In this document: piece after piece, positions 1 to 8,159 of the stretch | Numbering within the stretch: the stretch's first letter is position 1 | Layout: every line of letters starts with the position of its first letter | Source of the DNA: Sinomicrobium weinanense | GTDB taxonomy: Bacteria > Bacteroidota > Bacteroidia > Flavobacteriales > Flavobacteriaceae | Direction: 5' to 3' | Assembly: GCF_018863395.1 (NCBI RefSeq) | Contig: NZ_JAHKRR010000002.1 | Span: 735,896 to 799,895 of the forward strand | DNA length: 64,000 nt | Made by a program: the position numbers and the translations under genes | Notes under the pieces: model-generated | Told to the model about the DNA's origin: nothing | The model's input: only the letters and a program-made list of their open reading frames with translations | Databases searched by the model: none

Positions 1-89
1 TGATTTTCTTCTGTTATTTCCTTTTCCACCTCTCTCGACCGATATATTTTATTGGATGTAATGATATTACATTTCCATTATTATGGGTT

Positions 90-183
90 GGGGCGTAAAA
101 TATTACGCCCTTACTGTTTGATTGGGACGTAAAATATCACGTCCTTACTGTGGTGGGGGCTTAATGCATTACGCCCCTACGGT
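90..183. repeat. Three tandem copies of a short palindromic repeat
   Basis: Copies lie at 90-116, 124-150 and 156-183. Each is a hairpin of the form GGGGCGTAA-ATATTACGCCCC followed by TTACTG or CTACGG. A fourth, related copy (GGTGCAATGCATTGCACC, then CCTACGG) is at 1617-1642. Arms covary between copies (GGGGCG/CGCCC, GGGACG/CGTCC, GGTGCA/TGCACC), so the palindrome rather than the exact sequence is kept. The third copy overlaps the 3' end of the methionine synthase gene and supplies its stop codon. Bases 1-89 hold no gene that I can recognise. Confidence 0.8.
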
Positions 184-1179
184 TTCTGTGTTTTGTTTTC
201 GGGGGCTGTACCGGGCCGCTGCTTCTGCTATGAGGCGGATGTGTTCCGGGGTGGTCCCGCAACATCCCCCGATAATGTTTATCAGGTTGTCGTCCAGGTA
301 TTCCCTGATCAGGGCCTGCATTTCTTCCGGTGTCTGGTCATATTCTCCAAAGGCATTGGGCAGGCCTGCGTTGGGGTGTGCCGAAATATTGAGATCGGTA
401 TTCTGCCCCAGGCGCTTCAGGTAGGGTTTCAGCTGGTCGGCTCCGAGCGCACAGTTGAAACCTACGCTCAACAGCGGAATATGGGTAATGGATATCAAAA
501 AGGCCTCTACGGTCTGCCCGGAAAGGGTTCTCCCGGAAGCATCGGTAATAGTGCCGCTAACCATGACAGGGGTATCCAACCCCCGTTCTTCTTTCATTTC
601 TTCTATGGCAAAAAGTGCAGCCTTGGCATTCAGGGTATCGAAAATGGTCTCTACGAGAAGAATGTCTACCCCGCCATCCACAAGCGCTTCCACCTGTTGT
701 TTATATGCTGTTTTGAGTTCGTCGAAACTGACAGCTCTGTATCCCGGGTCGTTGACATCGGGCGACATGCTTGCCGTTTTGTTTGTGGGGCCAATGGCTC
801 CGGCGACAAACCTGGGCTTTTCCGGGTTTTTAGCGGTAAACTCATCAGCCACTTCACGGGCGATCCTGGCCGACTCGTAATTCAGCTCATAAACCAGGTC
901 TTCCATATAATAATCGGCCATGGCTATTGTAGTGCCCGAAAAAGTATTAGTCTCCACAATATCTGCCCCGACTTCGAAATAACTGGCATGGATCTCTGCA
1001 ATCGCTTTTGGCTGGGTTAATGACAACAGGTCGTTATTCCCTTTCAACGGGTGCGGATAGTCTTTGAAACGCTCTCCCCGGAAGTCTTCTTCCGTAAACT
1101 GGTATCTCTGGAGCATGGTTCCCATGGCCCCGTCCAGCACCAGTATCCTTTTTTGCAGTTCTTCTCTTAACGCACTCAT
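169..1179 (-). CDS. metH: Homocysteine S-methyltransferase half of a split cobalamin-dependent methionine synthase
   Basis: This 336-residue protein matches only the N-terminal homocysteine-binding module of MetH. It shows the GAMGT signature near residues 17-21 and the zinc-binding cysteines Cys243 (GFNCALG) and Cys306-Cys307 ([10 protein letters not shown]). Full MetH is about 1,230 residues. In many Flavobacteriaceae the remaining pterin, cobalamin and activation domains are a separate downstream gene, which would lie just left of this window. The product would transfer a methyl group from methylcobalamin, held by the partner, to homocysteine. The ATG at 1179 is well placed. A SAM-I riboswitch lies in the 5' leader. 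The last three residues (VGA) and the stop are encoded by a palindromic repeat. Confidence 0.93.
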   Translation of the reverse strand: MSALREELQKRILVLDGAMGTMLQRYQFTEEDFRGERFKDYPHPLKGNNDLLSLTQPKAIAEIHASYFEVGADIVETNTFSGTTIAMADYYMEDLVYELNYESARIAREVADEFTAKNPEKPRFVAGAIGPTNKTASMSPDVNDPGYRAVSFDELKTAYKQQVEALVDGGVDILLVETIFDTLNAKAALFAIEEMKEERGLDTPVMVSGTITDASGRTLSGQTVEAFLISITHIPLLSVGFNCALGADQLKPYLKRLGQNTDLNISAHPNAGLPNAFGEYDQTPEEMQALIREYLDDNLINIIGGCCGTTPEHIRLIAEAAARYSPRKQNTETVGA

Positions 1180-1267
1180 AAGATGATACGGTTAATGACC
1201 GTCTTAGCTATAAATATCGGGCTTATAACGATCGGTTAAATTATAGAAAGTTATCAGGAAACAGGGG

Positions 1268-1288
1268 AAAAATACGGGAAGTATTTTT
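1268..1288 (-). terminator. Candidate expression-platform hairpin of the SAM riboswitch
   Basis: On the minus strand an 8-bp stem, AAAAATAC/GTATTTTT with a TTCCC loop, begins directly after the 3' strand of riboswitch helix P1. Its 3' arm ends in five T residues. The stem is AU-rich, so termination would be weak. It may instead be one side of a switch that exposes or hides downstream RNA. The position is seen in the sequence; the function is inferred. Confidence 0.45.
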
Positions 1289-1390
1289 GTCATCTGTCCC
1301 TGCCGATGCAGGGTAGAATTTAGCACCTTCTCCGCAGTGGAGGGTTGCTAAGGCTTCGCCGGGTCTAGTCCCTCTGCCTTTCTTGATAAC
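1289..1390 (-). ncRNA. SAM-I (S-box) riboswitch upstream of metH
   Basis: Read on the minus strand, this segment carries the conserved S-box core in order: TTATCAAGA, then GGCAGAGGGACTAG, the kink-turn and pseudoknot side with GAAGCC, then AGCAACC, then GGTGCTAAATTC, then a P4-like hairpin CCCTGC-ATCG-GCAGGG, and AGATGA. Helix P1 closes between GTTATC (1390-1385) and GATGAC (1294-1289), six base pairs including one G-U. S-box RNAs bind S-adenosylmethionine and repress methionine and SAM synthesis genes. The location in the leader of the MetH half fits that role exactly. The leader between P1 and the start codon is about 110 nt. Confidence 0.9.
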
Positions 1391-1616
1391 TTAATTCAAT
1401 AAATTTGACTTATGACTTCATGACTTACGACATATGACTTTTTTACATATCTTATGCCTTGCATCTTGTAGTCTTTACGTCTGAGCAATAAATCAGATTG
1501 CAAAGAAATGTAATACCTTTTTCTTTTGCAAGCGAATTGTTGTTTTTTATTGATAAACAGCCCTCCCCGGATATCCGGCAGGGCTGTTGTGCAATATATG
1601 TTCTAAGCGGATCATC

Positions 1617-1642
1617 GGTGCAATGCATTGCACCCCTACGGG
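1617..1642. repeat. Fourth copy of the palindromic repeat
   Basis: GGTGCAATGCATTGCACC followed by CCTACGG. It sits four bases beyond the end of the ferredoxin-NADP reductase gene and may form a hairpin after its stop codon. The rest of the 1391-1646 gap, upstream of the riboswitch, shows short repeats of the type TATGACTT but no gene. Confidence 0.7.
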
Positions 1643-1646
1643 TTGT

Positions 1647-2705
1647 TTATACCTCGATGGCCTTGATAACCTCTTTCTTGGCTTCTTTTTTGGTGCCGTC
1701 GAAACCTTGTATTCCGCCTACGGTGGTGTATTTCATAACATACCGTTTGTCCGGGAATATACGTTGGTAGGCACTCTGGCACATGATAGCAGCCTCGTGG
1801 AAACCGGAGAGGATCAGCTTTAGTTTTCCTTTATAGGTGTTGACGTCCCCTATGGCATATATGCCCGGGACATTGGTGGAATAATCATACGAATTGTCTA
1901 CCTTGATAGCATTCTTTTCGATTTCCAGTCCCCAGTTGGCAATAGGCCCCAGTTTGGGAGACAGTCCGAACAGAGGGATAAAATGGTCTGCTTCATGGAT
2001 AAATTCTCCCTCGTCTTTATGTCGTATCACTACAGAATTTAACTCGTTTTCACCGAGTAGCCCTACCACTTCGGCCTGGGTTATGAGGTTGACCTTTCCG
2101 AGTTTGGCCAGTTCTCCCACTTTTTCCACGGAATCCAGGGCCCCGCGAAATTCGTTCCTGCGGTGCACCAGGGTTACTTCAGATGCTACATCGGCCAGGA
2201 AAATAGACCAGTCGAGTGCAGAATCTCCTCCCCCGGCGATCACTACCTTCTTGTCCCGGTAAACTTCCGGGTCTTTTATCATATAAGATACACCCTTGTC
2301 TTCGTAGTTCGCAATATTGTCTATAAGAGGCTTCTTGGGCTCGAAAGACCCCAATCCTCCGGCGATAGCGATGACCGGGGCATGGTGTTTCGTACCTTTA
2401 TTGGTGGTAACGATAAACGTCCCATCTTCGAGCTTTTCAATGGTCTCGGCCCGTTCTCCCAGTGTAAATCCGGGGCTAAAGGGTTTTATCTGCTCCATCA
2501 GGTTATCCACCAGATCACCTGCTTTGATCTCAGGAAATCCGGGAATATCGTAAATGGGTTTTTTAGGATACAACTCCGAACATTGCCCTCCGGGTTGTGG
2601 AAGGGCATCTATTAAATGCGTCTTTAATTTTAACAACCCGGCCTCAAAAACCGTAAACAGACCTGTGGGTCCCGCTCCGATGATTAAAATATCCGTCTTT
2701 ATCAT
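1647..2705 (-). CDS. Ferredoxin/flavodoxin-NADP(+) reductase, thioredoxin-reductase-like type
   Basis: The protein has 352 residues and two Rossmann motifs: GAGPTG for FAD at 10-15 and GGGDSALDW for NADPH at 158-166, with the basic HRRNEFR segment at 181-187 that typically grips the NADP phosphate. A C-terminal YAIGDV motif contacts FAD. The CxxC redox pair of thioredoxin reductases is absent, which points to the YumC/FNR2 class. It is the last gene of a minus-strand group with sulfite reductase and siroheme synthesis, so it probably supplies electrons through ferredoxin to sulfite reductase. ATG at 2705 starts directly at the conserved MIKTDILIIGAG. Confidence 0.9.
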   Translation of the reverse strand: MIKTDILIIGAGPTGLFTVFEAGLLKLKTHLIDALPQPGGQCSELYPKKPIYDIPGFPEIKAGDLVDNLMEQIKPFSPGFTLGERAETIEKLEDGTFIVTTNKGTKHHAPVIAIAGGLGSFEPKKPLIDNIANYEDKGVSYMIKDPEVYRDKKVVIAGGGDSALDWSIFLADVASEVTLVHRRNEFRGALDSVEKVGELAKLGKVNLITQAEVVGLLGENELNSVVIRHKDEGEFIHEADHFIPLFGLSPKLGPIANWGLEIEKNAIKVDNSYDYSTNVPGIYAIGDVNTYKGKLKLILSGFHEAAIMCQSAYQRIFPDKRYVMKYTTVGGIQGFDGTKKEAKKEVIKAIEV

Positions 2706-2730
2706 TTTCTGTTTCTGTTATAATATTTAG

Positions 2731-2768
2731 TAGTGTTAATTTTTTCTTTTTCGTAGCAATTTTTTTTG
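2731..2768. repeat. 38-bp element shared with the dnaJ-rarA intergenic region
   Basis: The stretch beginning TAGTGTTAATTTTTT and ending near TAGCAATTTTTT recurs at 25756-25793 with two or three differences. Both copies are intergenic. On the minus strand the element reads as a run of Lys codons after a possible start (ATG in the second copy, ACG here), but neither copy leads into a real open frame. Function unknown. Confidence 0.6.
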
Positions 2769-2810
2769 GCGGAGGGAGGTTTATTTGGAGCCCCCCAAGA
2801 ATAAATTCAC

Positions 2811-3389
2811 TTAGCTTTTGTTAATGAATGACTTCGTTATATGATTCAGTTTTTCCACTTTATTTTCGAAATTTTCCCTGAGAGTGCTGCGGTATTGGTT
2901 CAGGTTTTCTACGAGTTCGTCAATATCGTCGGGGATGATCTCTTCGAAGAGCTGCCGCAATCTTTTGGCCATGGTGGGTGACTTTCCATTGGTGGATATA
3001 GCGATCTTTACATTACCCTTGGTAACAATTCCGCCGAGATAAAGATCGCACAGCTCCGGAGTATCGGCCACGTTGACCAGTATATTCCTTTCGCGGGCAT
3101 CCTCACATATCTGTTTGTTTACCTCCGGATCGTTAGTAGCAGCTATGACCAGATGTTTTTTATGCAACACATTGGTGGTATACGGTCTATGCAACAGGGG
3201 TACGCCATGTTCTTCTGCCAGTACCCTAACTTCTTCACTAAACTCCTCAGCCACTACGATCACCCTGGCATTGGGACTGGATTTCAGCATAAAGGACAAC
3301 TTTTCATAGCCTACATTCCCGGCCCCCACGATCAGCACATTGAGTTCGTGTAACTTCAGGAATACCGGGTATAGTTCGTTCTTTTTCAT
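2811..3389 (-). CDS. Precorrin-2 dehydrogenase / sirohydrochlorin ferrochelatase (Met8/CysG N-terminal type)
   Basis: At 192 residues it matches the stand-alone siroheme synthase module. The N-terminal NAD-binding motif VGAGNVG lies at residues 21-27, followed by the typical LCDLYLGGIV and ISTNGKSPTMAKRLR segments of the dimerisation and catalytic part. It would oxidise precorrin-2 with NAD+ and may insert iron to give siroheme, the cofactor of the sulfite reductase encoded two genes upstream. It lies 22 bp after the methyltransferase gene on the same strand, an operon-like spacing. Whether it carries both activities cannot be told from sequence alone. Confidence 0.9.
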   Translation of the reverse strand: MKKNELYPVFLKLHELNVLIVGAGNVGYEKLSFMLKSSPNARVIVVAEEFSEEVRVLAEEHGVPLLHRPYTTNVLHKKHLVIAATNDPEVNKQICEDARERNILVNVADTPELCDLYLGGIVTKGNVKIAISTNGKSPTMAKRLRQLFEEIIPDDIDELVENLNQYRSTLRENFENKVEKLNHITKSFINKS

Positions 3390-3411
3390 AGTATCTTTTC
3401 CCAGCGGGACA

Positions 3412-4215
3412 TTATCGTTTAAACAGTTTCACATTTTTCCCCTCCGGGCCGAATACATGCGGAGCCAGGGTATTCACTTCTTCATACAGTCCCCGGAGTT
3501 TTACACTTTGCCTTACAACCTCCCCTATCACAATAATAGCGGGTGATCCCAGCTTTTTATCACGGACTACCTCATCTATGGTATCTACGGTCCCGCAACC
3601 GAAATACTCATTGGCCGTAGTGCCATTCTGGATAACCGCTACGGGAACTTCGCCTTTTCCGGCTTTCCGGAACAGTTGCATGATCTGGTTGATCTTGCTC
3701 ATTCCCATCAGTATCACCACAGTGGCAGTAGACTGTGCGGCAAGCCGGACATCCCCGGACAGTTTCCCGGAAGATGTGGTGCCTGTTATCACCCAAAAAC
3801 TCTCGGCCACATGTCTTTTGGTCAGGGAAATACCCTGGTATGCGGGGACAGCCACAGAAGAGGTTATTCCGGGTACTGTTTCGGTCTCCACTCCAAAGCT
3901 CTCGGCATAATCGATCTCTTCAGTACCACGTCCGAAAATAAAGGGATCGCCCCCCTTGAGCCTCACCACCGTTCCGGATTCAAAAGCATGCTGCACGATA
4001 AGCTTGTTGATCTCTTCCTGCGAACGGGCGTGATATCCTTTTCGTTTTCCGACAAATATCTTCTTCGCTCCAGAGGCATGCTCCAGGATATCCCTGTTGA
4101 TCAGGGCATCATACAGCACTACATTTGCCGATTGCAATGCTTTTACCCCTTTCAGGGTAATAAGCTCTGCATCTCCCGGACCTGCTCCTACTAATATTAA
4201 TTTTGGTCTTTTCAT
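3412..4215 (-). CDS. cobA: Uroporphyrinogen-III C-methyltransferase
   Basis: A 267-residue SAM-dependent methyltransferase of the SUMT family. It shows GAGPGDAEL at 10-18, the RLKGGDPFIFGRG signature at 85-97 and VPGITSS near 114-120. It methylates uroporphyrinogen III at C2 and C7 to precorrin-2, the entry to siroheme. In Flavobacteriaceae this reaction is split from the dehydrogenase, whereas enterobacterial CysG fuses them. The gene sits between sulfite reductase and the Met8-like gene, so siroheme supply for sulfite reduction is the likely purpose. ATG at 4215. Confidence 0.95.
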   Translation of the reverse strand: MKRPKLILVGAGPGDAELITLKGVKALQSANVVLYDALINRDILEHASGAKKIFVGKRKGYHARSQEEINKLIVQHAFESGTVVRLKGGDPFIFGRGTEEIDYAESFGVETETVPGITSSVAVPAYQGISLTKRHVAESFWVITGTTSSGKLSGDVRLAAQSTATVVILMGMSKINQIMQLFRKAGKGEVPVAVIQNGTTANEYFGCGTVDTIDEVVRDKKLGSPAIIVIGEVVRQSVKLRGLYEEVNTLAPHVFGPEGKNVKLFKR

Positions 4216-4278
4216 GTATATCTAAAAACAGCCTGTCTATATAGATGGCCTTACCGCCAATCTCAAATATTTCTTATC

Positions 4279-6396
4279 TTAACTAGCCACCAGTTCCTGC
4301 TCCCTGTAGCTCTTGATCTGGTTAAAGAAAGACCGGGAATCGGCCAGGTATTTTTTTGCAAAATCTCCAGACGGCTCGTTTTTGTTGATCTGGTATACCA
4401 GGTCTGCAAAGGTCTTTCCTGCTTTCTTGTCCAGTTCTATTTTTCCTTCGTCTACAAACACTTCCTGGAACTGCTTTACAATCCCGGCATGGGTATTGGT
4501 CTTCTTGTTTTCAGACAACAACAGGGCCTTAGCAGTATTTATCAGTGCGGAATAAGCATGGTAAATACTATCTGACCAGCGCTGCTCCTCAATGGATTTT
4601 ATGGCATTGTCTATCTTTTCCTCGCTTTCGAACAGCAGGGTTGCTACCAGGTCTATGACCACACCGGCACATTCTCCCACACCAACTTCCTGTTTATAAT
4701 CTTCGGTATGCCCCCAATCCTTGAAGTCATCTTCGGTGAGGTTGTCCGTATCCGAAAGCGGTTTAAGGATCTCGTAAAAATACGTTTTTCCCTGTCTGTC
4801 GTAATAATCCAGAAAAGTTTCTTTGCTTTCCGCATGATCCTTAAAGTCGTCCAGGATAGTTCTCAGGGCCTGGGGACCTCGTTTACTGGGTATTTTTATC
4901 ACCTTATCAGCAAACCTTCCGTTCCCGTTACCCAGCACACCGCCTCCTAGCAATACCTGCAATGCGGGAGCCACCAGTTTTCCGGACCTTATGGACATGC
5001 CCTGGAAACCGATATGCGCCATCATGTGCTGCCCGCAGGCATTCATACAACCGCTTATTTTTATGGCTACATCCTTGTTATTCAGATATTCCGGGTATTC
5101 TTCCTTTAACACGCCTTCCAGCACTTCTGCTATCCCGGTACTGTTGGCGATTCCCAGGTTACAGGTATCGGTGCCGGGGCAGGCGGTAACATCTCCCGTG
5201 GTATTGTAGCCGGCATTGGTAAAGCCCAGTTTGCGCAGTTCTGTATAGAAGAATGGCAGCAGGTCTTCCCGGACATGACGTACCAGGATATTTTGCCTGA
5301 GGGAGAAACGCACTTCATTCCCTGCATAATCCCTAATCAGGTCGGCCAGCTTCCTGGCTTTGTCCGTATAAAAATCTCCCAGGAGTACTTTGATGCCGAT
5401 AGCGACAAACCCTTCCTGCTTTTGCGGGATGACATTGGTCTTTTTCCATCCTTCATAGGCTTTCTTATCTTCTATATCTACTTCGGGCACCTTTATATTT
5501 TCCAGGGTTTTCAATGCGGTGGCATGACCGTCAAATCCATCAGTGTTGATAGGATATTTATCGAAAGGCAATGCCTTTTGCTCCTCCTCCACAAGACGCA
5601 TAAACTCTTCTACCCCGACACTTTTTATCAGGAATTTCATCCGGGCTTTCATGCGCTTGGACCGTTCGCCGTAGCGGTCGAAAATACGGACCACACCTTC
5701 AATAAGCGGAATGAGGCGGTCTTCTTCCAGAAATTCATAGATCACATCGGCATGCCGGGGCTGTGATCCGAGCCCTCCTCCGAGCAATACCTTAAACCCC
5801 CGTTTTCCGTCTTTGATCCTGGGAATAAAACCCAGATCGTGCATATAACTCAATGCCGTGTCTTCATCAGAGGCAGAAAAAGATATTTTAAACTTACGCC
5901 CCATTTCCTGCCCTATGGGGTTCCTCAACATATACCGGAAAGTGGCATCGGCATACGGAGTAACATCAAAGGGTTCGTCAACATCAATTCCTGCGGTTTC
6001 ACTTCCCGTAACATTACGTACAGTATTACCACAGGCCTCCCGGATGGTCACATCGTCTTTTGACAGTTCTGCCCACAATTCGGGGGTCCTGTCCAGGTTT
6101 ACATAGTGGATCTGTATGTCCTGCCTGGTGGTTATGTGCAGGCGTCCGGTAGAATATTCGTCAGAAACATCAGCTATACGATGTAACTGTTCGCTCGTCA
6201 CCTTTCCGTAAGGCAACTTTATACGTATCATCTGCACCCCCGGCTGCCGCTGACCATAGATCCCCCTGGCCAGGCGCAGGCTCTTGAAGCGCTCTTCATC
6301 CGTTTTCCCTTCGCGGAACAAACGTATTTTTCGTTCCAGTTCAATGATCTCTTTTTCAACAACGGGATTTTCTATTTCTGTTCTAAAGCTCTGCAT
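4279..6396 (-). CDS. Ferredoxin-type sulfite (nitrite) reductase with a C-terminal HEPN domain
   Basis: Residues 1 to about 575 are a siroheme/4Fe-4S reductase with two ferrodoxin-like half repeats. The cluster ligands are visible as Cys406-x5-Cys412 (ACPGTDTC) and Cys450-x3-Cys454 (GCMNAC). GRLHITTRQDIQ at 84-95 and TVRNVTG at 125-131 belong to the siroheme pocket. The last 125 residues (about 578-700) form a helical HEPN-like domain (RWSDSIYHAYSALINTAKALL), which ordinary reductases lack. The reaction is probably six-electron reduction of sulfite to sulfide, because the gene neighbours are siroheme and FNR genes and metH lies downstream; nitrite remains possible. The role of the HEPN part is unknown. 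Confidence 0.92.
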   Translation of the reverse strand: MQSFRTEIENPVVEKEIIELERKIRLFREGKTDEERFKSLRLARGIYGQRQPGVQMIRIKLPYGKVTSEQLHRIADVSDEYSTGRLHITTRQDIQIHYVNLDRTPELWAELSKDDVTIREACGNTVRNVTGSETAGIDVDEPFDVTPYADATFRYMLRNPIGQEMGRKFKISFSASDEDTALSYMHDLGFIPRIKDGKRGFKVLLGGGLGSQPRHADVIYEFLEEDRLIPLIEGVVRIFDRYGERSKRMKARMKFLIKSVGVEEFMRLVEEEQKALPFDKYPINTDGFDGHATALKTLENIKVPEVDIEDKKAYEGWKKTNVIPQKQEGFVAIGIKVLLGDFYTDKARKLADLIRDYAGNEVRFSLRQNILVRHVREDLLPFFYTELRKLGFTNAGYNTTGDVTACPGTDTCNLGIANSTGIAEVLEGVLKEEYPEYLNNKDVAIKISGCMNACGQHMMAHIGFQGMSIRSGKLVAPALQVLLGGGVLGNGNGRFADKVIKIPSKRGPQALRTILDDFKDHAESKETFLDYYDRQGKTYFYEILKPLSDTDNLTEDDFKDWGHTEDYKQEVGVGECAGVVIDLVATLLFESEEKIDNAIKSIEEQRWSDSIYHAYSALINTAKALLLSENKKTNTHAGIVKQFQEVFVDEGKIELDKKAGKTFADLVYQINKNEPSGDFAKKYLADSRSFFNQIKSYREQELVAS

Positions 6397-6447
6397 CTCT
6401 ATTAGTCTATTTAGTCGATAGGTTAATGGGTTTTAAATGCAAATGTA
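6397..6447 (-). promoter_or_regulatory. Promoter -7 box and candidate operator for the sulfite reductase operon
   Basis: On the minus strand TACATTTG (6447-6440) matches the Bacteroidota -7 consensus TAnnTTTG exactly; no clear -33 TTG is at the expected spacing. The short leader between it and the ATG contains CTATCGACTAAATAGACTAATAG (written here as arms: CTAT ... ATAG at the ends, with a GACTAA/GACTAA direct repeat inside). Its place at the expected transcription start suggests a repressor site. The rest of the 6448-6721 gap holds no recognisable gene. Confidence 0.5.
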
Positions 6448-6721
6448 TGATATAATTCTTTATAATCTATGGATTTACTAGATTTTTTTATTACACCCTC
6501 CGGAAAAATAGTTAATTGGCTCAGATTGATAGAGAGCAACAGAGGCAATAAATGAGGTTTGGCGATCGGGAGAAACCGAAATGCTAATGCACCAATTTAA
6601 TCATAGCGCTCAATCCGCAGAGCTGAAAATAAAGTCGATTGTCCATACTTTTACCCAATCCCAGGGAAAAATTCCCTGACATTCCTGTACAGTATTGTCA
6701 TTTTTTGATTATTTTTCGTCC

Positions 6722-7396
6722 ATGAACATAATAATTTCCGCCCTGGCGCCAGTTGCCGCTGTTATTATTTATATCTACATCAAGGACAAGTACGAGAAAG
6801 AGCCGTTACGTCTGCTTTTTTTCAGTTTTGTCCTGGGGGCCGTAGCCAGTATTATTATTACCACCATTATTTCGATGGTATACCAGACCATGCTCCCCTT
6901 ACCGGATAATTACAACATATGGCAACAATTCATAAAGGCCTTCCTGGTAGTTGGGCTTACCGAAGAATTCAGCAAATATGTCATTGTTCGTTATTTTGCC
7001 CAGCCCAATAAGGCTTTTAACGAACCTTTTGACGGGATTGTCTATGCGGTAATGGTATCTATGGGTTTTGCGGCAACCGAGAACATTTTCTATGTACTCG
7101 AAGGAGGTTATGAAGTGGCATTGCTAAGAGCTTTTACAGCAGTTCCCGCCCATGCCACTTTTGGTGTGCTCATGGGATATTTTATGGGAAAAGCCAAATT
7201 TTCCCGCAACAAGGCTGTGCTCAATTTATGCGGATTGTTTCTGGCCGCCATATTTCACGGAGCTTACGACTTTTTCCTGTTTATAAACTTTATTCCGGGA
7301 ACATGGACCGGGGCCGTCATATCACTTGCTATCGGTCTCTTTTTGTCCCGAAAGGTCATAAAAAAACACCAGACCAATTCCCGGTTTAAGCTCTAA
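6722..7396 (+). CDS. PrsW-family intramembrane metalloprotease
   Basis: The protein is a 224-residue, strongly hydrophobic membrane protein with about seven or eight predicted helices. It has the PrsW/CPBP-like motifs in order: EEFSKY (the paired Glu near residues 81-82), ATENIFY, HATFGVLMGY and HGAYDF. In Bacillus, PrsW cleaves an anti-sigma factor within the membrane. No anti-sigma gene is near here, so the substrate is unknown. I place the start at the ATG at 6722 rather than an upstream in-frame TTG at 6695, because the first helix begins immediately after it. It is divergent from the sulfite reductase operon. Confidence 0.85.
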   Translation: MNIIISALAPVAAVIIYIYIKDKYEKEPLRLLFFSFVLGAVASIIITTIISMVYQTMLPLPDNYNIWQQFIKAFLVVGLTEEFSKYVIVRYFAQPNKAFNEPFDGIVYAVMVSMGFAATENIFYVLEGGYEVALLRAFTAVPAHATFGVLMGYFMGKAKFSRNKAVLNLCGLFLAAIFHGAYDFFLFINFIPGTWTGAVISLAIGLFLSRKVIKKHQTNSRFKL

Positions 7397-7573
7397 TACA
7401 GAAGAATTTATCTGTTATTTTTTATTTGTTTTCAATAGGTCAGATAGAATGCCCTAAGAACATTATCGATCGATTTGACATTTGATAAATGGGCATTTCA
7501 TATCTTTATACCAGCACTCAACATTTCCAGGCCACTCCTACCCCGCAATGTGTATGCTAATAATTGATTGTCT

Positions 7574-8065
7574 ATGGACAAAACATATAAAGTAAAGGTT
7601 AACAATACCTTCGATTTTGTGATCGACACCCGTAACACGGCTCTTCCCGATATGATCAAAACCGGACAGGGTTCCTATCACATTCTGAAAAATCACCAGT
7701 CCCTCAACGCGGAAATACTGGAAACGGATTTTCTACGCAAAACCTATACGGTCAGCCTGGATGGTGAGATCTACACCGTAAAAATATCGGATGCCCTGGA
7801 CCAGCTCATCGAAGACATGGGGTTTGCCCGGGGGGAAGCCGGGCATGTCTCCGAAATTACAGCCCCGATGCCAGGCCTTGTCCTGGACATACAGGCGGAA
7901 ACGGGACAGCATGTTGAGGAAAACGATACCCTGATCGTACTGGAGGCCATGAAAATGGAAAATATCATCCTTTCGCCCCGCAGCGGCCTTATTAAATCCA
8001 TAATGGTGGCCCGGGGAGATGCTGTGGACAAAGACCAGTTGCTGATAGCATTTGAAGAAGGATAA
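7574..8065 (+). CDS. Biotin carboxyl carrier subunit of acyl-CoA carboxylase
   Basis: A 163-residue protein with a C-terminal biotinyl domain. The biotinylated lysine is in EAMKMEN (about residue 127), preceded by the APMPGLV turn. The first 90 residues are a beta-rich segment of the kind found in the alpha subunits of propionyl-CoA carboxylases. It precedes the biotin carboxylase and carboxyltransferase genes, so the three encode one complex. ATG at 7574 is chosen over the in-frame TTG six bases earlier. Confidence 0.93.
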   Translation: MDKTYKVKVNNTFDFVIDTRNTALPDMIKTGQGSYHILKNHQSLNAEILETDFLRKTYTVSLDGEIYTVKISDALDQLIEDMGFARGEAGHVSEITAPMPGLVLDIQAETGQHVEENDTLIVLEAMKMENIILSPRSGLIKSIMVARGDAVDKDQLLIAFEEG

Positions 8066-8159
8066 CTATAAAACAACCCATATGAGCGTACGTCCTATCC
8101 TTCGTACCAGAACTACCAATACAACAAAAGATGTCATTGTTTAACCTAAACTTTTTGGG

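Noticed and set aside
1268-1288. Strong intrinsic terminator for the SAM riboswitch
   Set aside because: The stem is AU-rich and the T-run is its own arm; kept only as a weak candidate.
1647-2705. Thioredoxin reductase
   Set aside because: The CxxC active-site pair is missing, so the ferredoxin/flavodoxin reductase class fits better.
2731-2768. Lanthipeptide-like precursor (lysine-rich MKKKK start) in the 38-bp element
   Set aside because: One copy lacks a start codon, the other stops after 11 codons, and no modification enzymes are near.
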